Assembly (NCBI GenBank): GCA_009841255.1
Contig: VXMD01000033.1
Location: 1 to 64,000 of the forward strand
Reading direction: 5' to 3'
DNA length: 64,000 bases
Source of the DNA: Candidatus Poribacteria bacterium
Lineage (GTDB): Bacteria > Poribacteria > WGA-4E > WGA-3G
Below are positions 8,574 through 16,848 of this stretch, one piece after another. Numbering within the stretch: position 1 is the first letter of the stretch; every line of letters begins with the position of its first letter. The notes beneath the pieces are model-generated. The model had not been told where the DNA came from. It searched no databases and saw only the letters and a list, made by a program, of their open reading frames with translations. The position numbers and the translations under genes are program-made.

Positions 8574-9671
8574 ATGGCACCTTTAAGTATCCCCGACACA
8601 CCTAACGATATTACATCTCAATGGCTCACTGAAGCCTTATGTTCAACAGGAAGACTCCCGAATGTCGTTGTAACATCGCTTTGGATTGAGCCAATTGCGG
8701 AGTTGACTTGTGCTGGACAGTTAGCACGTTTGCATCTTAGGTTTAGTCAACCTCAACCAATGCTTCCAAACACACTGGTTGCCAAACTACATGCCCCTGA
8801 TGAACCCCTTCGGGCAAAAACGCGTCCATTTACGCCGGATACGTGTGAAATTTTGTTTTATCAGGAACTTGCCGGAGAGACACACCTTCACACCCCGCAT
8901 TGTTATTACAGTGCTATGAATGTCACCGATGGGAAGTATGTTAGGATCCTTGAAGACCTTGCCCCTGCGAAAGCCGGAGATCAAATAAGAGGTAGTACAG
9001 CGGAAGAAGCAGCCCTTGCCCTCCGTGCAATTGCCGGTTTTCATGCCCACTGGTGGCAGAGCGAAAAGCTTGAAGAGTTTGATTGGTTAACCAGTTCATC
9101 AACGGATCCTGATTCCATTAACCGTTGGGTTCTGGATCAATATCAACACGCATTTCCTATCTTCGTTAACAAAACAGGAACTCTGTTGACGGATACAGCT
9201 AAGGCGTTTGGAAAACAATTACCTGAGCGGTTAACAAATAATCCTCAACACAGAAGACCCGCACGAACCCTGGTTCATGGTGATTTTCGCTTGGAGAATG
9301 TGTTTTTTGGTGATTCTCTTGGAAAGCCGGGTTTCGCCGTGATTGACTGGCAAGATATATCACACGGCGAGGGAGTTTGGGATGTCGCATGGTTTATCGG
9401 CGGGTGCTTACAAGTTACATCAGAACGGCAAGTGGAGGAACGGCACCTTTTAAAAATCTACCATGAGACCCTGAAGACAAATGGAGTTAGCGGATACACC
9501 TTCGATGCGTGTTGGGAGGACTATCGGCGCGCTATATCGCGTTATTTTGTCCAAGCGGTACTTATGGTAGCCTCGTTAAATTCAGAAAATGATCGAGAAA
9601 ACAGACTCGCACGAGCAGTCGCTGAACGATTCATCGCGGCAATCACAGATTTGCATTTAACCGATGGATGA
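8574..9671 (+). CDS. Aminoglycoside/choline-kinase-like phosphotransferase
   Basis: 365 aa from ATG 8574. Kinase-like fold of the APH/EcKinase group: K71 (LVAKLHAP) is the likely ATP-binding Lys, HGDFRLEN (235-242) the catalytic loop with Asp237, and IDWQD (257-261) the metal-binding DFG equivalent. The long N-lobe with ITSQWLTEAL and the sequence around LEDLAPAKAGDQ resemble the ecdysteroid-kinase-like/DUF1679 branch more than true resistance enzymes. Acceptor unknown. No partner gene is evident; the GNAT gene follows after 68 nt. Confidence 0.85.
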   Translation: MAPLSIPDTPNDITSQWLTEALCSTGRLPNVVVTSLWIEPIAELTCAGQLARLHLRFSQPQPMLPNTLVAKLHAPDEPLRAKTRPFTPDTCEILFYQELAGETHLHTPHCYYSAMNVTDGKYVRILEDLAPAKAGDQIRGSTAEEAALALRAIAGFHAHWWQSEKLEEFDWLTSSSTDPDSINRWVLDQYQHAFPIFVNKTGTLLTDTAKAFGKQLPERLTNNPQHRRPARTLVHGDFRLENVFFGDSLGKPGFAVIDWQDISHGEGVWDVAWFIGGCLQVTSERQVEERHLLKIYHETLKTNGVSGYTFDACWEDYRRAISRYFVQAVLMVASLNSENDRENRLARAVAERFIAAITDLHLTDG

Positions 9672-9739
9672 AGAGACTATCACTCTTTAATAGTCAAATT
9701 CTCACCTAACCTACATCTGCCAACGTAAAGGTTATACGA

Positions 9740-10306
9740 ATGACAGTTCGTATGCAGACGCCAACAGAACTTAGCGATGGAACAATCGCGATTCGCACCT
9801 ATCAACCCCAGGACGTTCATCTCTATTTTGAGGCTGCGCGGGAGTCAATTGCAGAGATATCGCGTCATCTGCCGTGGCTTCATCAAGAGTACTCAATCGA
9901 AGAAACACGAATGTGGATTGAAAAAACAGTCCCAAAACTCTGGAAACAACAGAGTGAATATCACTTTGTCATTACTGAGGCGGCAACCGGTAGCGTTCTG
10001 GGCGCGTGTGGTTTGGACCAAGTCAATTGGGTCGACCAAACAGCGAACCTCGGATATTGGGTGAGAACGTCTCGAACACGACAAGGCATTGCAACTGCTG
10101 CCTCTAAACTTCTCGTTCGCTTTGGATTTGAGAAACTCCAACTCAAACGCATTGATGTGGTGACTTCAATTAAAAATGCCCCGAGTGTACGAGTCGCTGA
10201 AAAACTTAACCCCTCTAAGAAGAAAAGCATGAAAGACAGTTCTTCGACCAAAGAAGGTGTTTCGGATACCATCGTCTTTTCGCTCTTCTCACACGATACG
10301 TCTTAA
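9740..10306 (+). CDS. GNAT N-acetyltransferase, RimJ/RimL-like
   Basis: 188 aa from ATG 9740. Typical order: TELSDGTIAIRTYQPQDV, LPWLHQEYSIEET, GACGLDQVNWVDQTANLGYWV, then the acetyl-CoA P-loop RTRQGIATAA (residues 112-121) and IDVVTSIKNAPSVRVAEKL. RimJ/RimL relatives acetylate protein N-termini or small amines. Odd point: after AEKL156 the family normally has a Gly-Phe and a hydrophobic strand, but here the sequence is NPSKKKSMKDSSSTKEG. This could be natural divergence or a local error with two compensating indels. Confidence 0.85.
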   Translation: MTVRMQTPTELSDGTIAIRTYQPQDVHLYFEAARESIAEISRHLPWLHQEYSIEETRMWIEKTVPKLWKQQSEYHFVITEAATGSVLGACGLDQVNWVDQTANLGYWVRTSRTRQGIATAASKLLVRFGFEKLQLKRIDVVTSIKNAPSVRVAEKLNPSKKKSMKDSSSTKEGVSDTIVFSLFSHDTS

Positions 10307-10508
10307 TTCAAGAAATTTTGGGCACATTTTACATCCACTATAATTAAAATAAAAATTATGATAAAATCCAAAAATATGCTAACATTTCAATGACAACACT
10401 TTCCCTAAAAACTTACGGAGAGGTAAACGATGTATCTTTATCAAGGAAGTAAGGAGTCGTTTCCCAAATTGAAAAAATGTCGGAGAATACCGCAAAGGAG
10501 GGAACATC

Positions 10509-11513
10509 ATGTTTATCGCAACTTACAACGCAATCTATACCGTTGAAGATGATGGAAATAGTGAACCTACCCTCGCCTATGAGGGCACGCTCGGCGGAAT
10601 AGCCCCTCATGGTGCCATGGTTTCACTGTCAAGCGGCAAAACCGTGGTGTCCGCCTTGTCGGATGGAACGCTACTGGTTTTATCAGAGAACGATGAGAAA
10701 CGAATTCCAACAGGTATAGAGGATCCAATCGCTGCGTTACTCGTTGTTCGTGAGGATCCGTTGACCCTGCTCATTGGAACGGATGAGGGTGCTTATGTCT
10801 ATCGCCTCGTTGGAGAAGAAGGACCGGCTGAACGGGTCATTGCCTTTGATGAATTAGCATGTCGGAAAGATTGGTATACACCATGGGGCGGTCCACCAGC
10901 CGTAAGGACTTTTGCCAAAACCCAAGACGGCTTTTGTTATGCAGATGTCCATGTAGGAAGTATCATGCGCTCTTCTGATGAAGGCATTTCGTGGGAGCCC
11001 GTCACACCGAAACTTCATGAAGATGTCCATCAGGTCACCACGTGTCCTGCAGACGATAATCGAGTTTATGCGAACACGCAAAACGGTGTTTATATCAGTA
11101 CAGATCGTGGAAACTCATGGGAACATCGGTTTCAAGGTTTACCGCGTCGCTACGGCACTGCTATTGCTGTACACCCAGCGGACCCAGACCTACTGATCGC
11201 TACAGTCCAAAACGGACCGAGAGGCGGTGGCGCTTGGCTCTGTCGTTCGGAGAATGGCGGCGCGACGTGGACGCAACTCAACGATCACCTCACAGAATCC
11301 ACCGATCGAATTAGCACCGGTTGTATCGCGTTTACATCCGATGGCACAGCATGGGCAGTGATTGGAAAGACGCTTTACAGAGGTCAGGATCAAGCAACGA
11401 CTTGGAGTCCTTTCTGGACAGCGCCCGAATACGATGGAACGTATCAGTCACCTTCCGACGATTATTCTCTGTCCTATCTGCTTGAGTATCCCATCCAGAC
11501 CCTTGCTGCTTAG
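10509..11513 (+). CDS. BNR-repeat beta-propeller protein
   Basis: 334 aa from ATG 10509 (GGAGGG 6 nt upstream). The protein has Asp-box/BNR motifs SSDEGISWEP, STDRGNSWEH and SENGGATWTQ, each at the turn of a propeller blade, and VHPADPDLLIATVQNG-like strands, as in sialidase/sortilin/VPS10-type propellers. There is no signal peptide and no sialidase catalytic set, so a binding or scaffold role is more likely than hydrolysis. A possible 38-codon frame (10430-10546) overlaps its start. Confidence 0.82.
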   Translation: MFIATYNAIYTVEDDGNSEPTLAYEGTLGGIAPHGAMVSLSSGKTVVSALSDGTLLVLSENDEKRIPTGIEDPIAALLVVREDPLTLLIGTDEGAYVYRLVGEEGPAERVIAFDELACRKDWYTPWGGPPAVRTFAKTQDGFCYADVHVGSIMRSSDEGISWEPVTPKLHEDVHQVTTCPADDNRVYANTQNGVYISTDRGNSWEHRFQGLPRRYGTAIAVHPADPDLLIATVQNGPRGGGAWLCRSENGGATWTQLNDHLTESTDRISTGCIAFTSDGTAWAVIGKTLYRGQDQATTWSPFWTAPEYDGTYQSPSDDYSLSYLLEYPIQTLAA

Positions 11514-11549
11514 CGCATCATTTTGGTTGGTATTGGGGAGGTAGTCGCT

Positions 11550-11915
11550 ATGGATGTACTGGGGATTGACTTTACTTTCTTTGCAGTGAGCGATATGCAG
11601 AAATCGATTGCTTTTTATCGTGATGTGCTTGGGATTCCACTGGCATGTTTGGTGCACGAAGGGACATGGGCAGAATTTGAGATAAATCCTGGCACGTTGG
11701 TATTAGGACAGGGCGATCGTTTTACACAACCCGGTGGAGGGATGGTTGCGCTTGCTGTTGATGACGCGAAAGCTGCTGTAGAAGAATTAGAACAAGCAGG
11801 AATCCATACCCTTTCACCTTTAGGTGAATCCGCTGTATGTTTTTGGGCGATTATCGAAGATCCCGATGGCAATCGTGTCATTATACATCAACGAAAGGAT
11901 AAAACAGTCGGTTGA
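11550..11915 (+). CDS. Glyoxalase/bleomycin-resistance (VOC) family protein
   Basis: 121 aa from ATG 11550 (GGGGAGG upstream). One vicinal-oxygen-chelate domain: FFAVSDMQKSIAFYRDVLGIP at the start and IIEDPDGNRVIIHQ at the end are diagnostic. It is a single-domain protein that would dimerise. No usual first His ligand is seen in FTFFAVSD, so metal binding and activity are uncertain. Last gene before the iron locus promoters. Confidence 0.85.
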   Translation: MDVLGIDFTFFAVSDMQKSIAFYRDVLGIPLACLVHEGTWAEFEINPGTLVLGQGDRFTQPGGGMVALAVDDAKAAVEELEQAGIHTLSPLGESAVCFWAIIEDPDGNRVIIHQRKDKTVG

Positions 11916-11979
11916 ACAGAAGCGAGGTAGAACCCTGATACAATATGCCAAGGACTTTTAATATTTTTTGCACATTTTT

Positions 11980-12008
11980 TTGACATTCGCGAGAATTGCG
12001 GGTATAAT
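11980..12008 (+). promoter_or_regulatory. Perfect-consensus sigma70 promoter P1 of the iron locus
   Basis: TTGACA at 11980-11985, exactly 17 bp, then TATAAT at 12003-12008. The whole element is repeated with three spacer changes exactly 72 bp downstream. Such a perfect promoter is expected to be very strong unless repressed. Confidence 0.85.
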
Positions 12009-12051
12009 TAACCTAATTCGTGCCATTTTTTGCGAATTTATCGCGATTTTT

Positions 12052-12080
12052 TTGACATTCGCGAAAATTGTGGGTATAAT
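12052..12080 (+). promoter_or_regulatory. Perfect-consensus sigma70 promoter P2 of the iron locus
   Basis: TTGACA at 12052-12057, 17-bp spacer, TATAAT at 12075-12080. Start of transcription is expected near 12087, at the beginning of the first Fur-like palindrome. Confidence 0.87.
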
Positions 12081-12085
12081 TAAAG

Positions 12086-12104
12086 GATAATGAGATTCGT
12101 TATC
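12086..12104 (+). promoter_or_regulatory. Fur-box-like operator 1
   Basis: GATAATGAGATTCGTTATC matches the classical 19-bp Fur box at 16 of 19 positions and sits over the expected P2 start site, where bound Fur-Fe(II) would block transcription. Confidence 0.72.
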
Positions 12105-12162
12105 AATTTTTTAGAAACAATCTCCAACAAATATTTAGAATTTCATTTGACCAAATGACACA

Positions 12163-12189
12163 ATATGATAATGAGTCTCAATATCATAT
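12163..12189 (+). promoter_or_regulatory. Fur-box-like operator 2 in a 27-bp near-perfect palindrome
   Basis: The core GATAATGAGTCTCAATATC (12167-12185) matches 15 of 19 Fur-box positions. The full 27 bp are self-complementary apart from the central base and one pair. It lies in the 5' untranslated leader, 17 nt before ATG 12206. Confidence 0.65.
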
Positions 12190-12205
12190 TTCAAAAATCG
12201 TATTC

Positions 12206-13465
12206 ATGAAGAAACAACTGGCAAATTCCATAAGATTTCTCGCGGTTTGTGGAATGTTTATTTCACTAAATGTTAACACTATTGCTGAATCGAATCGGTT
12301 CTCAGTCTCCGGATACGGCGTAATTAACTACTCCCATTTCGATTGGGAACTTGACCCAGATAGACGCGCTGCTATTGACGTGGAACGCTTCGTCATTGCG
12401 CCGAAATATCGTATCAATGATACCATGCGACTCGAATCGGAAATTGAGATTGAGCATGGCGGCACCGGTAGCACAATGGAATTCGACAAATTTGAAGAGT
12501 TTGGGGAATTTGAGACAGAAATCGAAAAAGGCGGCGAAGTTATTGTTGAAAAACTTGCCGTTGTCTTCTCTTTTCAACCCTCCTTTAACCTCCGCGTTGG
12601 ACACATTATTGTTCCGGTAGGACTCGTTGCGAAACGGCATCGACCCCAACACTATTTTACGACGACGCGTCCCGAAGCGGCGGCACACCTCATTCCGACT
12701 ATTTGGCATGAAACCGGTGTTGAAATCTTCGGATCGCTTGGCTCATTGAACTATCAAGCACAAATTGTCAATGGACTGGATTCAACGGGTTTCAGTTCTC
12801 GGCATTGGATCGTTCGCGGACACCAACTTCGGTTTGAAACTGTGAACGCTGAGGCCCCGGCATTTGTCGGACGCCTCGATTATGCGTTCCATGAAAACGC
12901 GACCGTCGGTATTTCCGGCTACTACGGAGACACCGCAGCGAACCGACCAAAACCTGATGTAGATTTCGATGCACACGTCGGGATTGTAAGCCTTCACGGA
13001 TTTTACGAAATGAATTCTGTGAAAGTCCGAGGGTTATTCCTATGGGGAATGCTCGAAAATGCGGATCGGTTGTCTAAAGTCAATCGGACTCTTTCTAATA
13101 ATCTTAATGTAAAGCGGACACCGATAGGGAGTTCAGCTTTAGGTTGGTACATTGAGGCAGGTTACGATATCTTATCATTTTTCAGAGGACCTAACAACAG
13201 CACGGAACATCAAGACCTGAAGGATACTCCTTCAGACAAGGCTTTAGATGTCTTCGCGCGTTACGACTATTACGATACGATGGCGAGTGTTGAAGGTATT
13301 ATCTTCGACAATCCGCGGTGGGAAAGAACCACGTGGACTTTTGGGATTAACTACCACGTCCATCCTCAACTCGTTTTCAAGAGCCATTACTCACTGCGGC
13401 GGTTAGCGACAAAGGAGAAAAACAGGGAAAATACCTTTGCGCTCGGTCTCGGTTTTCAATATTAA
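12206..13465 (+). CDS. Outer-membrane beta-barrel porin of the iron locus
   Basis: 419 aa from ATG 12206 (signal MKKQLANSIRFLAVCG...TIAES). The ATG at 12155 is rejected because the second operator lies over it. After the signal: RFSVSGYGVINYSHFDWE, then alternating strands with FQPSFNLRVGHIIVPVGLVAKRH, typical of phosphate-selective-porin-like (OprP/OprO-type) barrels that start from an outer-membrane lipoprotein-free N-terminus; it ends with FQY, an aromatic C-terminus. Residues about 75-100 are Glu-rich, a possible cation-binding loop. No TonB box or plug is seen, so it would be a passive porin. Operon leader gene under the Fur-like operators; inferred role is passage of iron or an iron chelate. 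Confidence 0.82.
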   Translation: MKKQLANSIRFLAVCGMFISLNVNTIAESNRFSVSGYGVINYSHFDWELDPDRRAAIDVERFVIAPKYRINDTMRLESEIEIEHGGTGSTMEFDKFEEFGEFETEIEKGGEVIVEKLAVVFSFQPSFNLRVGHIIVPVGLVAKRHRPQHYFTTTRPEAAAHLIPTIWHETGVEIFGSLGSLNYQAQIVNGLDSTGFSSRHWIVRGHQLRFETVNAEAPAFVGRLDYAFHENATVGISGYYGDTAANRPKPDVDFDAHVGIVSLHGFYEMNSVKVRGLFLWGMLENADRLSKVNRTLSNNLNVKRTPIGSSALGWYIEAGYDILSFFRGPNNSTEHQDLKDTPSDKALDVFARYDYYDTMASVEGIIFDNPRWERTTWTFGINYHVHPQLVFKSHYSLRRLATKEKNRENTFALGLGFQY

Positions 13466-13468
13466 CAA

Positions 13469-13495
13469 ACGCGGTGTTTTCGCAAGAAACCGCGT
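13469..13495 (+). other. Intercistronic hairpin
   Basis: ACGCGGT (13469-13475) pairs with ACCGCGT (13489-13495) with further TTTC/GAAA pairing inside. It begins 4 nt after the porin stop, so it may adjust expression of the porin relative to imelysin. No T-run follows, so it is not a clear terminator. Confidence 0.5.
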
Positions 13496-13521
13496 ATATT
13501 AAGAGTAATATGGAGGTTTTT

Positions 13522-14628
13522 ATGAAATCCAATAAAAACACAGTTATGATATACGTTTGGACATTGTTCTGTTGCTTGATCCTCGCATCTGCTTTTGTCG
13601 TTGGATGTGGAAGCGATGAAGAAACAGATGAGCAGGCAGAACAAGTTGAAGCTTTTAATGCCAGCATAATGCTCAATGATTTTGCGAATACCGTCGTGTT
13701 AGCGACATACACCGATTTGGATAACAAAGCAGGTGAGCTGTTGTCTGCCGTCAAGGCACTGGAAGCAGATACCACACAAGGGAATCTTGAAAAAGCACAA
13801 CAGGCGTGGAAAGCGACGCGAACACCGTGGGAAATGAGCGAAGCGTTCCTGTTCGGTCCCGTTGATACGCAAGGACTCGACCCAGCGTTAGACAGTTGGC
13901 CCGTTGATCACGTTAACCTACAATCTGTTCTCGACAGCGGCGATGCATTAACGGTGGACTTTGTCAGCGGATTAGAGGATACACAGAAAGGCTTCCACAC
14001 CATCGAGTTCCTCCTGTTCCGTGAAGGTGATCAACGAAAAGTATCAGACATAACCGCGCGCGAACTGGAGTACCTCGTCTCGACGGCTGAGAATCTCAAG
14101 GCGAGTACCTCTCAACTGCGACTAGCGTGGGCACCGGAAGGTGAAAATTTCAGTAGTGCAGTTGCTCAAGCTGGTACGGGAAGTGCCATCTATCCGTCGC
14201 AGAGTGCTGCAGTCCAAGAGATGGTCAACGGCATGATTACCATCGCCGACGAAGTTGCGAACGGTAAGATCTCCGATCCCTACAACGAATCGGACACGAC
14301 CCTTGTTGAATCCCAGTTTAGTTTCAATTCCATCTCGGACTTCCAAGACAATATCCGTGGAATTCAGAACGTCTACATGGGCAAGTTCATGACTGATGGG
14401 CAAGGACTCAATGAATTCGTGAATAGCCAAGATCCAGCGTTAGATGTTCGTTTCCAGCAAGAGGTGCAAGCAGCGATTGATGCTATCGGCGCAATTCCAG
14501 ACCCGTTCCGTGATTCGATTACTGCGAACCGCAGTGCTGTCCAAGTTGCGATCGATGCCGTCAGCACAGTACAACAGACGCTCGAACAAGATATACTCCC
14601 GCTCATTCAATCGAGTGAGTTCAACTAA
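13522..14628 (+). CDS. Imelysin (peptidase M75-like) iron-responsive lipoprotein
   Basis: 368 aa from ATG 13522, GGAGG 5 nt upstream. Lipobox VVGC with Cys29. The imelysin motif GxHxxE is present as G157-F-H159-T-I-E162 (KGFHTIEFLLF), and the protein is all-helical with the usual two-bundle length. Imelysins (IrpA, ICMP, EfeO C-domain) are exported proteins tied to iron uptake; peptidase activity is doubtful in the family. Second gene of the Fur-like locus, 56 nt after the porin and 109 nt before the di-haem gene. Confidence 0.92.
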   Translation: MKSNKNTVMIYVWTLFCCLILASAFVVGCGSDEETDEQAEQVEAFNASIMLNDFANTVVLATYTDLDNKAGELLSAVKALEADTTQGNLEKAQQAWKATRTPWEMSEAFLFGPVDTQGLDPALDSWPVDHVNLQSVLDSGDALTVDFVSGLEDTQKGFHTIEFLLFREGDQRKVSDITARELEYLVSTAENLKASTSQLRLAWAPEGENFSSAVAQAGTGSAIYPSQSAAVQEMVNGMITIADEVANGKISDPYNESDTTLVESQFSFNSISDFQDNIRGIQNVYMGKFMTDGQGLNEFVNSQDPALDVRFQQEVQAAIDAIGAIPDPFRDSITANRSAVQVAIDAVSTVQQTLEQDILPLIQSSEFN

Positions 14629-14703
14629 TATATTTTGTAAAGCGTTTTAGTTCCGAAATACGTAGACACGAAAGGGAAACCATTTCGTTTTTGCAAAGTA
14701 GCA

Positions 14704-14721
14704 GGCACGCGTCGGCGTGCC
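14704..14721. repeat. Hairpin GGCACGC-GTCG-GCGTGCC
   Basis: Perfect 7-bp stem with a 4-nt loop between imelysin and the di-haem gene. Its form suggests a dispersed intergenic hairpin rather than a terminator; no T-run follows. Confidence 0.5.
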
Positions 14722-14737
14722 GTCTCAACTAAAAGAG

Positions 14738-16138
14738 ATGAAACATCTTCAAAGTTCATTCTATTTAATTCTTTTGGCGTTAATCCCGTTGAGTGCTTGT
14801 GATTCCGAGTCACCCGTGGCGGTAGAATCAACACCCGTATTTTCGACCAGCGAACTTTCCGGGGGCGACACAACAATTTTCGATGCGTCAAGCCATGCGT
14901 TCTCAATTCCTGCTCCCAATCTTTCGGCATCAGCATTTGAAAAGCATCTGGAGGGTGATGTTGAATTTGAAGCCGTTTTTGTAACAGCTCCTGCAGTGGT
15001 GAACCCCGGACTCGGACCCATCTATAACAACGTTTCGTGTATCAATTGTCATTCTCGTGACGGTCGCGGGCGACCACCGGATCCTGATGAGGGGCTTGTG
15101 TCCCTACTGTTCAGGCTCAGTCTTCCGAAGGCAGAGGATGCGATAGATGGAAAACCACCGATTCCGGTGCCGGGCTTCGGGACGCAACTCAACAACCGTG
15201 CTATTGTCAAGGCGAGTCCAGAAGGTAAAGTCAAAATTGACTACACTGAGCAGACGCTGACGACGGTAGATGGAACGCGCGTACATCTGCGCTACCCGAA
15301 CTATACTGTCACGGAAACCTATCAGCCACTGCCAGAAAATGTCGAAGTATCTCCACGCGTCGCACCCGTTGTCTTTGGACTGGGTCTGTTGGAAGCGATC
15401 CCTGAAGAAACCATCCTTGCTTATGCAGATGAAGTCGATGTCGATGGAGACGGTATCTCAGGCAAACCGAATTATGTGTGGGATGTTGTTGAGAAGCGTT
15501 ACGCGCTCGGACGTTTCGGATGGAAAGCGAACCAACCGACACTTATCCAGCAGGTCGCGGCGGCGTATCACGACGATATGGGTGTAACGACCTCACTGTT
15601 CTCAACCGAAAACTCGGCAGGGCAATCGCAACTCACTGAACATGGTGTAACGCCAGAAGTTAGAGACGAGATTTTAGAGGTGGTGACGTTCTACGTTCAG
15701 ACGTTGGCGGTCCCAGCGCGACGCAACGTAGATAATCCGCAAGTTAAGCAGGGTGAGCAACTTTTTGCGAAAGCCCAATGCGCCAGTTGTCATGTGCCGA
15801 CATTAAGAACCGGTGTCTTAGCAGGTGTGCCTTCAGTGAGCAACCAAACGATCCATCCGTACACGGATTTGCTGTTGCACGACATGGGACCCGATTTAGC
15901 GGACAATCGTCCCGATTTCCATGCCAGCGGTCGCGAATGGCGGACGCCACCGCTGTGGGGTATCGGTTTAGTGAGAAGGGTTAACGGTCATACCAACTTC
16001 CTCCATGATGGGAGGGCGCGGGACTTAATGGAAGCGATTCTCTGGCACGGTGGGGAAGCGGAAGTATCACGGCAAGCCGTTGAACAGATGTCAAAATCAG
16101 AACGCGATGCGCTCATTGCGTTTTTAGAATCGCTGTAG
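14738..16138 (+). CDS. Di-haem c-type thiol-oxidoreductase-like lipoprotein (DHOR/DUF1111)
   Basis: 466 aa from ATG 14738 (MKHLQSSFYLILL, lipobox LSAC with Cys21); a GTG at 14717 is an alternative. Two CxxCH haem sites: C101-I-N-C104-H105 and C348-A-S-C351-H352. The second is within a MauG/cytochrome c peroxidase-like domain (EQLFAKAQCASCHVPTLRTG, then the conserved RTPPLWGIG). DVDGDGISG (234-242) resembles a Ca-binding loop. Known context: this family is repeatedly found beside imelysins in Fur-regulated operons. Inferred role is periplasmic redox chemistry on iron or its carrier. Confidence 0.92.
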   Translation: MKHLQSSFYLILLALIPLSACDSESPVAVESTPVFSTSELSGGDTTIFDASSHAFSIPAPNLSASAFEKHLEGDVEFEAVFVTAPAVVNPGLGPIYNNVSCINCHSRDGRGRPPDPDEGLVSLLFRLSLPKAEDAIDGKPPIPVPGFGTQLNNRAIVKASPEGKVKIDYTEQTLTTVDGTRVHLRYPNYTVTETYQPLPENVEVSPRVAPVVFGLGLLEAIPEETILAYADEVDVDGDGISGKPNYVWDVVEKRYALGRFGWKANQPTLIQQVAAAYHDDMGVTTSLFSTENSAGQSQLTEHGVTPEVRDEILEVVTFYVQTLAVPARRNVDNPQVKQGEQLFAKAQCASCHVPTLRTGVLAGVPSVSNQTIHPYTDLLLHDMGPDLADNRPDFHASGREWRTPPLWGIGLVRRVNGHTNFLHDGRARDLMEAILWHGGEAEVSRQAVEQMSKSERDALIAFLESL

Positions 16139-16260
16139 AACAGATAAGCTTCATCCTCAACTTTCAACAAAGATTTGAAATCCATTCTAACGTGTGATGC
16201 ACTAATAGGTGCAGGAATAAAAAACCAAAATTCTAACACCTCATCATTAGGAGACACATC

Positions 16261-16728
16261 ATGAATCAAGTAACAAACGACGCAATTATCAAAGAACTGA
16301 CTCGCGCCTATTGGCTTGAGGTAGAGGCAACTATCAACTATCTCGCTATTTCTGTGGATTTGGATGGCATTCGTGCAGAAGAGATTAAGAAATCTCTGGC
16401 AACAGATATCCAAACAGAAATTACACACGCACAGGAACTTGCCGCCCGTATCAAAGAGATCGACGGACGAGTCCCGGGTTCGTTTGCCTTCAAACCCGAA
16501 CAGGCCTCGCTTCAACCCCCAGAAGATTCAACGGACGTTGTGGCAGTGATCCATGGTGTCATCGAAGCCGAAAATTCCGCAATCGAGCAATACAATAAGA
16601 TTATTCGCTTGTGCGATGGGATAGATTACGTCACGCAAGACCTCTGCATCAAACTCCTCGCCGATGAGGAGAAGCACCGTCGGGAGTTCAGAGGCTTTCT
16701 CAAGGAATACGAGAATGGGAGCGAGTAA
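16261..16728 (+). CDS. Ferritin-like diiron protein
   Basis: 155 aa from ATG 16261 with AGGAGACACATC upstream. A four-helix bundle with two diiron half-sites: E20/E22 (WLEVEATINYLA) with E53-I-T-H56, and E102 (VIEAENSAIEQY) with E136-E137-K-H139 (DEEKHRREF). No haem-binding Met is obvious, so it is closer to generic ferritin-like/bacterioferritin-type proteins than to true Bfr. Cytoplasmic. It closes the iron locus; a terminator follows. Inferred role is storage or detoxification of the iron the locus imports. Confidence 0.85.
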   Translation: MNQVTNDAIIKELTRAYWLEVEATINYLAISVDLDGIRAEEIKKSLATDIQTEITHAQELAARIKEIDGRVPGSFAFKPEQASLQPPEDSTDVVAVIHGVIEAENSAIEQYNKIIRLCDGIDYVTQDLCIKLLADEEKHRREFRGFLKEYENGSE

Positions 16729-16755
16729 TCTTATCAGAACGAACCCCAAAACAGA

Positions 16756-16787
16756 ACAACGGGCATCACTGCCTGTTGTTTGTTTTT
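16756..16787 (+). terminator. Intrinsic terminator of the iron locus
   Basis: A 10-bp stem (16756-16765 with 16770-16779, one G-T pair), loop TCAC, then TTGTTTTT. It separates the plus-strand iron genes from the converging helicase gene. Confidence 0.75.
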
Positions 16788-16848
16788 AAGAGCAAGTATT
16801 GAACTCGACCTGCATCATTTTTGAGCAAAACGCCTTACCTGTGTCATC

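Noticed and set aside
10430-10546. 38-codon frame (MYLYQGSKESF...) with a GAGAGG site before the BNR gene
   Set aside because: It overlaps the start of the BNR gene and has no recognisable peptide character. A leader peptide is possible but not supported.
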